Positions 12,229 to 23,564 of a stretch of 64,000 nt of DNA are shown here, one piece after another. Both the position numbers and the translations under genes were made by a program. Under the pieces are notes generated by a model. It made no database searches. It was not told the origin of the DNA and saw only the letters and a list, made by a program, of their open reading frames with translations. The first letter of the stretch is position 1. Every line of letters begins with the position of its first letter. Source of the DNA: Buddleja alternifolia (taxonomy: Eukaryota; Streptophyta; Magnoliopsida; Lamiales; Scrophulariaceae); NCBI GenBank assembly GCA_019426215.1, contig CM033394.1, forward strand, positions 46,064,423 through 46,128,422, in the 5' to 3' direction.

Positions 12229-12814
12229 CATGGTCTTAAATATCCTCCAAAACCTCGAAATTTCGGATTTTCAGGGGTCTTGAAGCGAAACCTTACCTTC
12301 GATCCAATTTTACAGAATATCTATTGAAATTTCCCGATATTTACCGATATTTCCCGAAATCTTGAATTCTTAATAAAATTACTTTGTTAAATATCTACCG
12401 AAATATTCCGAAATTTCGGCCAAACTCAAAATATATCAAAATTTAAAATAATGTAGTTTTAAATGATGATTTGTATTAAAATTGTGGTATTTTATTTTAA
12501 TGAAGTTTCTAGGAAATTTGGTTATTACTTTACTATCAAATCATATTTATTTTATATTTTTCGCCATAAATTTTAATCATACTACTTAACAAAATACACT
12601 ATACATACATTATCTATACAATATTATTTATGTAAAAGATGCATAATTATGATATTTAAAGTTACACAAAATTTCGTTGTAAATTTTCAAATATTTCTAT
12701 AAATATCCATGATTTCTTTAAAATCAAAATCGAAATTTTGAATATCCCCGAAATTTCCATTGAAATTTCCGTAAATTTACTACCCCGATATTGATACCGA
12801 AATTTAATACCTTG
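12229..12814. mobile_element. hAT-type element with GAAATTTCGG interior, 586 bp
   Basis: The left end CATGGTCTTAAAT and the right end (complement CAAGGTATTAAAT) are inverted repeats. A perfect 8-bp duplication CTTAATAT flanks them (12221-12228 and 12815-12822). The interior is dominated by CCGAAATTTCGG-like palindromic motifs and has no transposase. A second copy of the family lies at 41395-42362. It sits between the convergent endosulfine and KH genes. Confidence 0.88.
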
Positions 12815-12822
12815 CTTAATAT

Positions 12823-13902
12823 ACATGTTATCTTTATGTCTTTAATCATATACATATACAACATGAAAAAACTGCATACCTTTGCATATGTTGAGAGCAA
12901 TTTTCTATTGCTCTATGATTCACACTGCTTCCAAGATTCTGAACACGTCTTTTCTAGATATATATAGATACGTAGCAAGGGCGAAAAGGTCAATCAACAG
13001 ATACTCAGCAAAGTTCTATACAACAGAACGATTAAAAGAAGCCTCGAGTCTATCCAGAAAAGATTACTGTACCAAAAACTAAACTTCTGTTGCTAAATTG
13101 TTCGATCAAAACGAAACAAAACATTCAAAGAGGTTTTAGCAGCAAAATAGAGAGTACTATCACGTCCGTTCATCTGGTTTTCTTGCCTCAGCGCTGCAGG
13201 CATCATGCACTGTAGAACAGGGAGATTGAGTTGTAAGGGCATAAGCGAAAATATTAGACTCGACAAAATAAGGGCGGTATGGTGTTACCTATATTCGGTA
13301 CAGCCAAACAAGTCCTAATAACCATAAGATCTTCTGGAAGGAAAAGTATTCGAGTTAGATAAGCTGGTATGAAAGAATATAACAACGAGCTCAGATGAGA
13401 GATTATTAACATTTGCGCTCGGATTGAAGGATTTGGAGCTTAAGGTCTTCAAATCACTCCAACATAGATTGGATTTCTAATGCTTCGAGGTTATTCAAGA
13501 TATCACTCAAAATGGGTAGTAAAAGACAGTCGAAATCTCCTGAGTAACAATTTTTGTTACCCGCACGGATGTGCAACAAGTGTATACACAGCAACCGCAG
13601 TTAGGTTATAAATGGAGAAATTTCAGTTTTTTCTCCATATCAAGATTTTATTCTCTCTCCACATTCTAATCACTCATGTATACACTTGTCATATGTGTGA
13701 GCATGCAACAAAAAGTGTAACACAATTGTGTTACAGTAGATGTGATCTGAGTAACACGTTTGAAATTCATAGGAAGTACAAATTATCCAAACAAGTGAAA
13801 GAGGTTCATTATTGTGGATTTGAAACGTGGCCAAATCCTCCAATCCAAACGCAACCTAAAAGCATAAAACAAAGCAAAACGAACATAAACATTTGTCCTT
13901 TA
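12823..13902. other. Spacer between convergent endosulfine and KH genes
   Basis: The part nearest 13903 is probably the KH gene's 3' UTR. The stretch 13130-13560 is less AT-rich than its neighbours and could be additional 3' UTR or an old exon. No open frame in it shows a recognisable domain. Confidence 0.4.
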
Positions 13903-16900
13903 TTACCCGGAACCAGTAGAGTGACCGGCTGAATAAACACCATACGCTCCATAACCACTTCCACCGACAATCTGAAGCATTAGAATAATTGTTGTTCAAA
14001 TATGGAAATGCTTGTATCTCATGTCTTAATTTGAAGAACAAATTTAGCTCCTCAAACAATGTCGTCAAATTCAATGTAATAAATTCTAAGTCGAGACTAC
14101 CTGTGAATTTTCATCGCTCCCGTAATTGTCATCTGGAGGCAAGTTTTTTGAATTGTAGCCATCAGAGTGGGTCGAATATCCTTGATTACGGGTTCTATTA
14201 TCATGATTTACATACTTTGGGCCATCAAATTCATCTGCAGCCGTTGGATGGTATGGAGCAGATAAGGGATATGCTGATGAATTTCCCTCAGACTCAAACA
14301 TATTTGCTCTCAAACGCTGCATTACTTGTAATAATGCGTTTTTAGCAGCATTTATATCCCCAGTTATCTGTTCGGCATTGTATGAGTGATTTTAAGATAT
14401 CATCTGTTACTCATGTCAAGAAGAGGGTCTAGTTCATGTCGTCGAAGCGGGTATTTCTGAGCCGTTGGATCATATATACAATGACATCATCATTTTACTT
14501 TACAATATCATCACATCCAACTGTGCACAACTCAATATGGCACAAGCCGATATTCCTTAGCCGTTGGATGATATATATGATGACATCGTCATTTCACTTG
14601 ATAATATTATTATCATCACATCCAACGGCTCAACACTCAATCTTGAAGTCAGTCTAGCACAAGCAAGCATTTCTGAGCCGTTGGATATATGACATCAACG
14701 TTTCACTTTATTATATCATAACATCTAACGGCTGACAACTGACAACCTAGTGGGGCACCCACTTGGGCGGCATGAACTAGACCCTACGTATGTAGTCAAA
14801 ACAATCAAAAATAAGATGGACAAACAAAAAGCATGAGCACAAATTTGTCACCTGAACCATCTCGTCGTCTTCAAATGCAACTTTGGGAACATTTTCATCG
14901 GCAAAAATACGAATATTCGCTCTAGTGGTACTTCTCATATCTTTAATGATAGCACCGCCTTTACCAATTATACAACCAATTCTCGAGCTCGAGACAAGCA
15001 AACGAGTCGTGATCACAGATTCACCAGAATCTTTTTCTATTCTCTCACTGCACCTTGGTTGCAACCGCAATATTCCATCAATTGTCCGAGAAGGAGCTTC
15101 AAACATCTTAAAAAAATGGATTATTTTAAAAAATTAATCTTACCTCAGTTAATGGTTATAACTTTATGAACAGAATTATGTAAAGTTCTCTTACCTCCTT
15201 TGCAGAAACTGAAATGATACAATCATCTTCATCAGCACCAGAACTATCAACTACAATGAACGCCCCTGATTCCTGTCTAATTTGTTTTATAATGGCACCG
15301 CCTTTGCCTATCACGGCCCCGAGATTTTCGGTTGGACAAACTAAACGAAGGGAGAAATCCTTTGGCACAGAAGACCAATCTCTACCATCATTTCTGTAAT
15401 TCCCGTACGAGCCCATTAGTGAGGGCGCGCCAACAAGTGGACCGCCAGCATTTGGATTATTAAATGCAATTCCAGATCTATAAATGCTCGGCAAACTCAA
15501 TAGTGAAAGCTGTGACCGTGAGGGGTTCTCATGAAGACGAGATGCTACTTGGTAAAGAGCCTTTTTCGCAACAGTGGCTTCCCCAGTTATCTGAGATTTC
15601 AGAATTTAAAAAACAAAAAAAAAATCATCAAATTCATTTAATCATTTATTATAAAGGATAATGTAGAGAACACCTAGCTAATGCAAGTTGTGAGTATGAA
15701 ATACAAGAGCTCAGATCACGTGACGTGGACTAGGGGTGCACACGAGTGGAACTCGAGCCACAAATTTCAAGCTCGTACTCAAAATAATATATATATATAC
15801 ATGTGTGTGTGTGTGCGCGCGTGTGTGTTATTAAATCACACATATATATATATACACACACACACATATATATATATATGCTATTCAATTTATCATGATA
15901 AATATTAAATGAAGAGGAAGGGGGATACCCTACATATCTAGCCTGACAAACCCAGCTTGACAGTTATGATAAATATTATATACATCATTATATATACATA
16001 TATATTAAGAAATAAATAAATCATTTCTTCTATTTACAGGCTTGCGAACAAGCCGGCCAATGTGTATAATTGGGCTTGAGCTTGGCTTGTTAGGCTCGCG
16101 AGCCGGCTCGACTTGATGCCCACCCCTAAAGTGGACCACACTCCACCAATTTCAACAAGAGGAAGTGTCAAATTATCTTATCATACCCAAACTAACCATT
16201 TCGGGACATCAAGAAGACGATTAGTCGATGTTACATATCAAATAGGCTAGCTACTAAGTAAGCACAATAAACTCAGTTTGCGAATGACTTGGACTAGGAA
16301 TTTAACACACTTACGTGTAATCTCCAAAAAATACCCAATAGAATAATGAAAGACAAACTTTCCCATTTGCAACCAAGTAATAAAGAAAGAAAGTGGCAAA
16401 TTATTTCACGAACCTTAGCAACATAATTATAAAACATTAAGTACAATGCTTAAATGTACCTGAATAAGCTCATCAGAACCCAGAGCACAAGGAGGCAAAT
16501 GCTCACGCCCCAAAATCCTGATCTGAGCATGAGTCTCGTTCCGTATATTCTGAATTATTTGCCCCCCTTTCCCTATCACACAACCTATCTGATCCGACGG
16601 CACAAGCAAGCGCACAAACACTTGCAAAGGTTCATCAAATGCTCCATTCACAGGCACCTCCTCAGCCACCACCAAGTCATGAACCCTGTAAAGGGCATCC
16701 TGTGCAGGTGAAATGGACTCGTTTTCATAACTATTGGTTTCTTCGCTTGAACTATAAATGGTGACAACACGCTCATCACATCCTGGGATAGTTTCACTAA
16801 TCCTAATCCTAGCATGAGTCTCGGCTCTCAATTGCTTAGCAATGTCCCCACCAATTCCTATAATGCTACCAATTTTTCTCAATGGGCATAAATAACGATA

Positions 16901-17029
16901 AACGGTATCATCTGGTCCAATGGGGTTTGATTCTTTTTCATCAGTTGGATTCCTTCTTCTTCCTACTTCGTTTCCTGGGTAATCAGATGGTGTTTGTGAC
17001 TGTTTTCCGTAATCACTCCGCTGGACCAT
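13903..17029 (-). CDS. Four-KH-domain RNA-binding protein (HEN4/PCBP-like), 518 aa
   Basis: Coding exons in transcript order are 16460-17029, 15195-15590, 14852-15106, 14101-14367 and 13903-13971. All have GT-AG introns and every junction is in phase 0, totalling 1557 nt. Four KH type-I domains are visible through their loops: GIGG at 58-61 (KH1), GKGG at 153-156 (KH2), GKGG at 285-288 (KH3) and GKGG at 370-373 (KH4). KH domains bind single-stranded RNA or DNA with four-base specificity. Plant relatives such as HEN4 and At4g18375-type proteins act in nuclear pre-mRNA processing, so nuclear RNA binding is the inferred role. KH1 has Ile in place of the usual Lys of the GxxG loop, which may weaken binding. 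Each of exons 2 and 4 starts with the KH C-terminal ITG motif, so introns cut KH2 and KH4 at the same place. The C-terminus is Gly/Tyr/Ser-rich. Confidence 0.92.
14424..14785. mobile_element. Inverted-repeat element with internal tandem units in KH intron
   Basis: Perfect 15-bp inverted ends AGGGTCTAGTTCATG and CATGAACTAGACCCT delimit 362 bp inside the intron 14368-14851. Inside are about three subunits of roughly 100-115 bp, each carrying GAGCCGTTGGAT or TAGCCGTTGGAT (near 14460, 14559 and 14680) and its inverted form ATCCAACGGCT. No convincing target duplication was found, so the superfamily is unassigned. Confidence 0.75.
15731..16128. mobile_element. hAT-type MITE in KH intron 1, 398 bp
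   Basis: The ends TAGGGGTGCACACGAG and CACCCCTA are inverted. The flanks ACGTGGAC (15723-15730) and AAGTGGAC (16129-16136) match at 7 of 8 bases. A (TA)n/(TG)n microsatellite occupies about 15785-15885. The element is in the same family as 40547-41039. Confidence 0.85.
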
Positions 17030-17040
17030 TTTTTAATAGG

Positions 17041-18000
17041 GCTGTAAATACCTATTCCTACAATAAATAAATAAAAAAATCCATTATAAAAGGTGACAGT
17101 AAAGAAGAATCCCATCTAAATTGACATGCAAAATTAAGATACAAAAATTATTTTCCAGTTTAAGAATGAACCACCACAAACAGATATAAAAAAGAGAGAA
17201 GAAAAGAAAAGGGTATAAAGCATTTTCGACCCCATCATATGTCGTTGAGAGCACTTTAGTCTCCAACCCATTAGTTTTGACACCCGACTACCCAACCTTT
17301 GTCAACTGTGACACTTAAAGTCCATTTGACCATCCCGTGAAATCTTTTGAAATATTCCATCTAAAATTGTCGAAAATTGTGCACTTTGCACCCTATCATA
17401 TGACATTTCTGCACTTTGCACCCTGCCTCGGATGGAATATTTCAAAAGATTGCGCCACGACTGTCAAACGGACTGAAATGTCACATTTTACATAACTTGG
17501 GGAGTCGGGTGTCAAAATTAATAGACAGGTACTAAAGCGCTCTCATCGACATAGGTTGGGGTCGAAAATGCTTTTGATGCAGAAGAAAATGCTAAGTCCT
17601 CACTAACAAGCTAAAGAACTGTTCCTGTTTTCTAGTTTTTTTTTCTTTTTAATCTTCGAAGACGCTTATATTTCAACCAAAATTGAACCATACCCATTAA
17701 AGTAAAAACGATAATTTCAACACAGAACCATAAAACAGAGAGAATAATTACAAAAACACATCAAAAAATTACAGCCCAAAAACAAAAACAGTTTACTGAA
17801 TAATTTCTCAAATTTAATAATTCCAAAGCATTACAATAAATCGTAAATGAACGAGGAAATAAATAATGCAGGGTGGAAATTTACAGTCGAAATTTGATAG
17901 TGAATGCCGCAGAGAGAGAGCGGGAGAGAGGGACGAGGGTTCTTCCGCCGTTCAATTGCTTCGGAGCCGCAAAATGTTGTATGGTTGGTAGTAGAGTATC
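17041..18000 (-). promoter_or_regulatory. KH gene leader with 5' UTR intron
   Basis: On the minus strand a GT donor lies at 17884 and a TTTACAG acceptor ends at 17042, giving an 843-nt intron just upstream of the ATG at 17029. The first leader exon would run from roughly 18000 to 17885 and contains GAGA-rich sequence. The transcription start is not visible; an AT-rich TATA-like stretch lies at about 18040-18060. The intron contains a long foldback element. Confidence 0.6.
17217..17576. mobile_element. Long foldback element in KH leader intron, about 360 bp
   Basis: The left arm AAAGCATTTTCGACCCC near 17217 pairs with GGGGTCGAAAATGCTTT near 17560. Complementarity continues almost the whole way inward, with AATCTTTTGAAATATTCCATC-type sequence at about 17341 against its complement at about 17432. 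A direct repeat around GTGCACTTTGCACCCT sits at the tip. Nearly full-length self-complementarity suggests a Mutator-like foldback MITE, but no target duplication was confirmed. Confidence 0.7.
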
Positions 18001-18121
18001 TTTCTAGTGTGTGTGTTTGTGTGTAAAACCGCTTCGGAAGTATTTAAGGGCATATATATTATATATGTATTTTTGTGGAAATATTCAAAGAAATATCTAG
18101 GATTTATCCTAATAATTATAA

Positions 18122-18776
18122 GGGAAAATTAAAAAAAAACCCTTACAATCAACTTTTATGTCCAAAAAACCCATGATAATATTTGCCACTCTAGAAAACT
18201 CACTCCATCTGTAGGAGTAACCCATTACCTTCTGGGTGGAATTGCCACAACATGGGCGTCGACTTTTCATTCCAAAAAAAATTAATATTTAGGGTTAATA
18301 AATTTATGGACTTAATTGTCCTTAGTCTTCTAGATTAAAAATCAATTAAATGTAGTTTTGCAATGAAATTTATTTATTTAAAAATTTCATATTGATAATT
18401 GTTACTAAGTATGATTTTTATTTAAATTTTCAAATTTTTTAAACTTTTTAAAAAACTCAAACATTATAATTACATATTAAAATTTAAATAAAATATATAC
18501 AAATATTTTAAAAAATTAATATTACAAAATAAAATCCGTATTTTATGATTCATCAATTTGAAAAAATTAAAACAAAAGAATTCCAATAAGAAAATATAAT
18601 TGATAAATTATTAACTTAATAAATAAAGGGTAGTTTAGTTAAAAAAAATTGTTAATCCTCATTATTAGGGTTTTTGGAATAAAAAGTTTGTAAAATGGAT
18701 TTTTGAGATTGAAAATATTTTCATAGGTTTTTTGGATATGAAAAATTATTTTCAAGGGGGTTTTAGTAATTTTCCC
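18122..18776. mobile_element. Mutator-like MITE, 655 bp, upstream of KH gene
   Basis: The ends GGGAAAATTA and TAATTTTCCC begin inverted arms of about 70 bp that include CCAAAAAACCCATGA and its complement. The flank TAATAATTATAA is repeated exactly at 18110-18121 and 18777-18788. The true duplication is probably 9-11 bp within this run, as expected for Mutator-like elements. There is no transposase. Confidence 0.85.
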
Positions 18777-18849
18777 TAATAATTATAAGGGAAAATTTGG
18801 CCAAAGGAATTTACAAAATACGAAATGTGGAATATCCGGCTAGGGGATG

Positions 18850-19345
18850 TCGTAAGATATGATACACTGATACTCCTAAAAATGCTCTGATGTTGTATCG
18901 TATATGTATTTACTACAGATATTTTCGGATACCATATTTTAAATTTTTTTGAAGTGTTCAAAAAGAAAGAGAAAAGATAAATTCTGGACAACATATCTTA
19001 AACAAAATTTAAAGTATTTAACAAGCATTGGATATCAGGCAAAGTATATTTTTGATATTATACAATACTTTTGGGGCTAAAATAGAAAAGGAGATAATAT
19101 TTTCGATCTTTTGTTAAATAATTAAATTTAAAAGTTCAACAGATAACAAAGAAATTTAAATAATTTGACGAAATTTTATTTAAATACATGAATCTATTGA
19201 AATAAATTTTGTTTTAAGTATTATTCGCGCATATACATAAATGTATTATTGACATATCGTATCCTAAAATTTTAAAATTTGTCGTATTTTTTATCCGTGT
19301 TGTATTGCATCTGTACACTCGTATCAATACTCATGTATCACAAGT
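18850..19345. mobile_element. Decayed DNA-transposon remnant with GATACGATACG ends
   Basis: A left part with TATGATACACTGATACTCC and a right part with CGTATCAATACTCATGTATCA look like inverted ends about 490 bp apart. The interior is AT-rich and noncoding. A related fragment occurs at about 42770-42900. No target duplication was assigned. Confidence 0.4.
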
Positions 19346-20827
19346 CGTGCTGAAATTGGATCTGGTCTTTAAGCAAAATATATCAAGTTTGAGATTCATC
19401 ACGGACGCAGAAAGTTTCTTCAAGGGGGCCCCGCAATTGCATCGACACTTAACTATTATATGTGAATTAGGTTGGATAGAATAAAGTATCGTTAAGCTTG
19501 ATCAAAATCATATTAAGCTTCAAAAATGCATTCGAGGTTAATTTGATTGTTCATCAGACCTTATTTGAACATGTTTTAACTGAATCAAACACAGGTCTAG
19601 TTTGAGCAGATTATGCAACATTTCATCCCAAAATCAAAAAGAGGAAAATAGGAGGTTTCAATTATTATCGAAATAAAATGTAAGGACTGAATATAGAAAT
19701 ATTATCTAAATGAGGGGCAAAAGTGCAAAATAACAACTTAAACAACCGCGCCTCTTTCCGTCAAATTAGGGTTCATACTCCCAAGCGCGGAATCTTTATT
19801 CCTTCAACACTTCAGCTCAGTCTATTCACCAATTAGTAAGCTTTTTTTCCATCTCTCTACAGATAAAACTTCATATTTCTATGTGTATCTATACATATAC
19901 ATATATCTCATTTTGTGGGCTGGTTAAGTTTTCTTGCATTTCTTTCTAATTTTTTAATTGCCCATTTCTCGTGTTAGATGTTTTGATTGTAGGGATTTAG
20001 AATTTTTAGAAAACTTATGGTTTTTAGCGAGTTTATTTTATATATGGGCTTCAATAATTATAAATATATTAGATACACAAGACCATTACTCTGGTTGGCA
20101 ATTTCTAATTTTTTTTTTTTTAAAGATTATGTACTCATGTAAATATTTCCTTATGTAGCTCAAATGGGCTTTTAAGAAATCCATACATAATTTATGTATA
20201 AGAAATTCCCATAATATGTAAGGAGGAATGCAAGGGTTGAAATTATAAAAAATAAATGCTTAAATATTTCTACACTGGGTGGTGATCTTCAAATTATTAA
20301 GTGGAATCAAAATTGTGGTTGCTTATTTTGGCTATATTTCGGGTACTTTTCTCGTTCCTTCAGGTTAAATACGTTACTTTCTTTTTTCAATTCAGAAGGA
20401 TATTCATTTTTTCATATGTTGTTGATTTCATGTTACATTTTGAATATAATGTATAGCAGTATTTGAGTTTGATTTAGTTTATTCTTCTTAGGTCTCAAGC
20501 GTGTGGTTTTGAGCTTTGAACTACTCTCGGTCGGGGGAGAAAATATGTGACGGGCTATGGTTGCATTATGCTTTGTTGTCCTTGTAATTGCTCGCATACT
20601 GTAATTTACGTCTAAGCCCTTCTCCAATTGTTGAACATAGTGAAGACGAGGCTTTTGGTGCTAAATCTCACGTAGATTTGTTTGTTCTTACTCAATACAA
20701 TGATCAAAATCAATTTACTCAGAAAAGCCTGACTTACTGTAGTAATTAATTGTAAAGATTGTGAAAATTGATCTGAGGTTTCTGGTGCGTTATACATTTC
20801 TAGTGAGTTTCTTGAAAGATAGCTAAA
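19346..20827 (+). promoter_or_regulatory. RING-H2 gene upstream region and possible leader intron
   Basis: A telo-box-like TTAGGGTTC lies at about 19766, followed by a CT-rich stretch likely to be 5' UTR. A donor-like TTA|GTAAGC at 19835 and an acceptor-like ATAG at 20822 could define a leader intron of about 990 nt. An in-frame TGA at 20813-20815 closes the reading frame upstream of the CDS in unspliced sequence. No coding exon was seen. Confidence 0.35.
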
Positions 20828-22667
20828 ACGGGGTCCCTTTGTTGTGTGGCCGCAAGGCCACATGGGTCGAATGCAATGATCCGGGACCCATCAGTGGGCC
20901 CAAATGAGCCCTACTGGCAAACTAACACGAGCTTTTCACCTCGACCATCGACATGGGATTTTCGGTTCCAATCCGAGGCATTGTCACAAAGTGGAGAAAG
21001 TAGAAATTCACTAGGAGAAAATAATCTTGCTGATCATCGGTTTTTGGTGTCTGATGGCGTTGGTCCATATTTTAGCAGTCCACCTGACATTTCTCCTGCC
21101 CAGCAATGGACTCCCCCACCAATACAAGAATTCAGCAGTGATGATTATGGTACCTCAAAGAGAGGTATAAATTTTAATTTCTCGGTGCTGTCCATATACT
21201 TTTGGGTTGTGTTTGGATTGATGGATTTGGATTTGAATAGTGGATTTGGAGTGGAGTCATTTGAAATTCACCATAGCTCAAAATGAGTTCCGATGGATTT
21301 TAAATCAATTGTAACTTGAAAACATCCAAACGAGCTCAATGGATTTGTCAAGGAATTTGAAATCCATGGCTTTCAGATCCTTTAATCCAAACACATCCTT
21401 ATGTTTTCCAATCCAAGCATCGAATTCTGCCTTTGGTTTGCTGCTTCAATGTGTTTATTTTTTCTGTAAGAGAAATGTTTATCTTCAAGAAAAGGTTATG
21501 TCTAATATGCTGGCCTCCTTGTTGCATACTTGATTGGTCATTATAAACTTGTTCTCGTTATTCTTTTGTGACGTGGAAATTTGTCTAGCTCGCTTTCTTT
21601 TTTCCATTTTGTCATTGGTGCTCTAAATTTTGTGAACGAGTTTTGTCTATTTGTACTTTCTCTTCTACACTTATGGTGTGTTTAATATTAATACCATTAG
21701 GTAAGATTTGATCTGAAATTTTGTTAGTTTGGTTCTTACTTTTATCTTCTATTTCCAGATGTAGTTTCAAGACCGCTAACCTTATCACCAACAATGGAGG
21801 TATAATTACTTCTATATGCATATTTATTTAGCTCAAATGTGTCCTTTTACTGAACCGACAAATTTATAGGGAACATCAGCAGCTCAATACAGCAGAGGCT
21901 CTACCCCATCCCAATCAGACAGTAGTTGTGATTATGAATCCATAGCGAATTCGCATTCCTCTAGCTGTAACTTCACCACTGGCCTATCCTTCACATCCAA
22001 GCCAATTCATCCTTTCTCGTTTCCATCAGATTTTGATGCCAGAAGAGACGGACATCCTTTGGACAGTACTAGTGATAATGTCAATGTGACTCAAACACCC
22101 CTACCATTGGAATATCATCTTTTCACCAAGTCCCGGGGAGGCTCATCAGATCATCACAGATGTGGATTGTGTGAAAGGCTTATTTCACGGAAATCACCTT
22201 GGAATTCTCGTTGTGATATGCCGGTTGCTGGGGTCCTCGCGTGTCGGCATGTGTTTCATGCAGAATGCTTGGAGCAAACGACACCGAAGGGACGTGGGAA
22301 TGATCCGCCTTGTCCCGTTTGTGCCAAAATTGATGAAGAGAACTCCCAAGAATGTCGAGTGTTTTCCAAGTTGAGTAAGTTGACTAGTGTTAGATCTCTT
22401 CATGAAGAGGGGCCGTCCAAGACTTGGGGGTGTGCTCGGGCTGGAGATTGTGTTGGAGGGGCATTACGGTCACCTACTCGGAACAAACTGATGTCCCTTA
22501 GTACGAGCCGGATCAGAAAGAATCTTTTGGTAAAATGCAACCCGGGTCGGGAATTTCCCGGGAAGTTAAGAATAAGTGGCTCCTTTTCTTCACGGTTATT
22601 TAAAGGATCTGCTGAACATGGAGATGCTGGTTCATCAAAGATAACGGGTGGTTCGGATTTGAAGTGA
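20828..22667 (+). CDS. RING-H2 zinc-finger protein (probable E3 ligase), ACG start
   Basis: Exons 20828-21164, 21759-21799 and 21870-22667 join in frame (1176 nt, 391 aa) with GT-AG introns. The RING has Cys224, Cys227, Cys251, His253, His256, Cys259, Cys274 and Cys277, a C3H2C3 pattern. Such domains recruit E2 enzymes for ubiquitin transfer; the substrate is unknown. The rest is Ser/Pro-rich and probably disordered. The frame opens with ACG GGG TCC CTT TGT TGT GTG GCC. Read as Met-Gly-Ser-Leu-Cys-Cys-Val-Ala, this matches the N-myristoylation/palmitoylation start I recall for related plant RING proteins, but ATG is replaced by ACG. The alternatives are initiation at the in-frame ATG 20876 (375 aa, no lipid motif), a hidden upstream exon, or a sequence error. 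Intron 1 contains a foldback MITE. Confidence 0.85.
20862..20879 (+). promoter_or_regulatory. Five-codon uORF overlapping the internal in-frame ATG
   Basis: If translation does not start at ACG 20828, the first AUG in the exon is at 20862, out of frame. It reads five codons and stops with TGA at 20877-20879. That stop overlaps the in-frame ATG at 20876 as ATGA. This is seen directly; regulatory use is inference. Confidence 0.4.
21204..21398. mobile_element. Foldback MITE in RING gene intron 1, about 195 bp
   Basis: GGTTGTGTTTGGATTGATGG at the left and the complement of GGATGTGTTTGGATTAAAGG at the right form imperfect inverted arms. TTTGGATT-type arms are typical of Tourist/Stowaway-size MITEs in plants. 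No clear target duplication was found. Confidence 0.6.
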
Positions 22668-23269
22668 TTGTCACAATTGTATAGAACCAACAAAGTGTGG
22701 TTGTTTATGTTGTCTTGAGCATAATTGTAAGGTCAATTGATGTTAAATTATTGCAGAGTGATCGATTTATGGTGTCGGTATAATCACAACTGTTTGCTTA
22801 TGGTGAATCACATGTGAGCCCCATCACGTGAATAGTCGTAATTGTGAATAGTCGTAATTGTTACGTTCGACAAAGACAAATCTATTTTGCAGGTATACCC
22901 TATATCCAAAAGAAATCCAAGATCCAAACAATTCCATTACAGAAATAGCTTGCTTGTAATTGTGATTTATGACTAAAAATTATGATAGAATTTAAAAATA
23001 AATGCATATGGAAACATAATAATCCCTCAATCATTCAATTTCATCTCTTTCGAATTACATATGAATCCAAGTAAGTGGATCCATCATAACTAAAATTTAG
23101 CATTATTTGTAGGAAAGGTGGAGTGATTTTTAAAAGCTCTCATCACGACTTTAAGCTCCAAAATAATTATTTTTCCATATCTATGGACCCCTACCTAAGT
23201 ATCACCACTTGAATGATCGTAACAACTTCCAAAACTCAAACTCATGAGAAGTCCTAAAAGTGATATCAT
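22668..23269 (+). other. RING-H2 gene 3' flank
   Basis: The probable 3' UTR follows the TGA at 22665-22667. A tandem AATAGTCGTAATTGT repeat occurs at about 22830-22860. No other gene was seen. Confidence 0.4.
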
Positions 23270-23285
23270 AAGTATTCATTTATTT

Positions 23286-23564
23286 GTGATTGTCTACCCC
23301 TGATCAAGGAGTGTCAAGCCGAGGAGGTCTCTTTAGGTCCTTTTGACCCGTTGGTGGACGATATTCGATTGCTTACTTTATCTTTTTTATCATGTTCGTT
23401 TTCCTTTGTGAAGCGTTTAGGAAATTGTGCGGCGCACTTTTTGGCACGTTTGGCATTGGAGGACTAAGAGGGTGTTCTTGGACTCCCATCTCGTGTTTTG
23501 GACTCTATCATTTCTGATTTGGTTAATTAATATAGTCTCTACCGTTTTAGTCAAAAAAATAAAA
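23286..23564 (+). mobile_element. 5'-truncated LINE 3' end with RNase H remnant
   Basis: One frame encodes FVKRLGNCAAHFLARLALED (about 23406-23465), the C-terminal RNase H helix of plant L1-type elements. It is followed by a terminal segment and an A-rich tail at about 23551-23566. A target duplication of about 15 bp, AAGTATTCATTTATT against AAGTATTTATTTATT, flanks it (from 23270 and 23565). Truncation at the 5' end plus tail plus long duplication is the signature of target-primed insertion. The fragment is too short to be active. Confidence 0.8.

Noticed and set aside
13130..13560. Extra exon of the KH gene
   Set aside because: Composition is less AT-rich than neighbours, but no KH-like frame or paired splice sites extend the model beyond the stop at 13903.
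20846..21286. Separate 146-aa protein starting at GTG 20846
   Set aside because: A GTG start is not expected in a plant. The frame is exon 1 of the RING gene read into intron 1, and a good donor lies at 21165.
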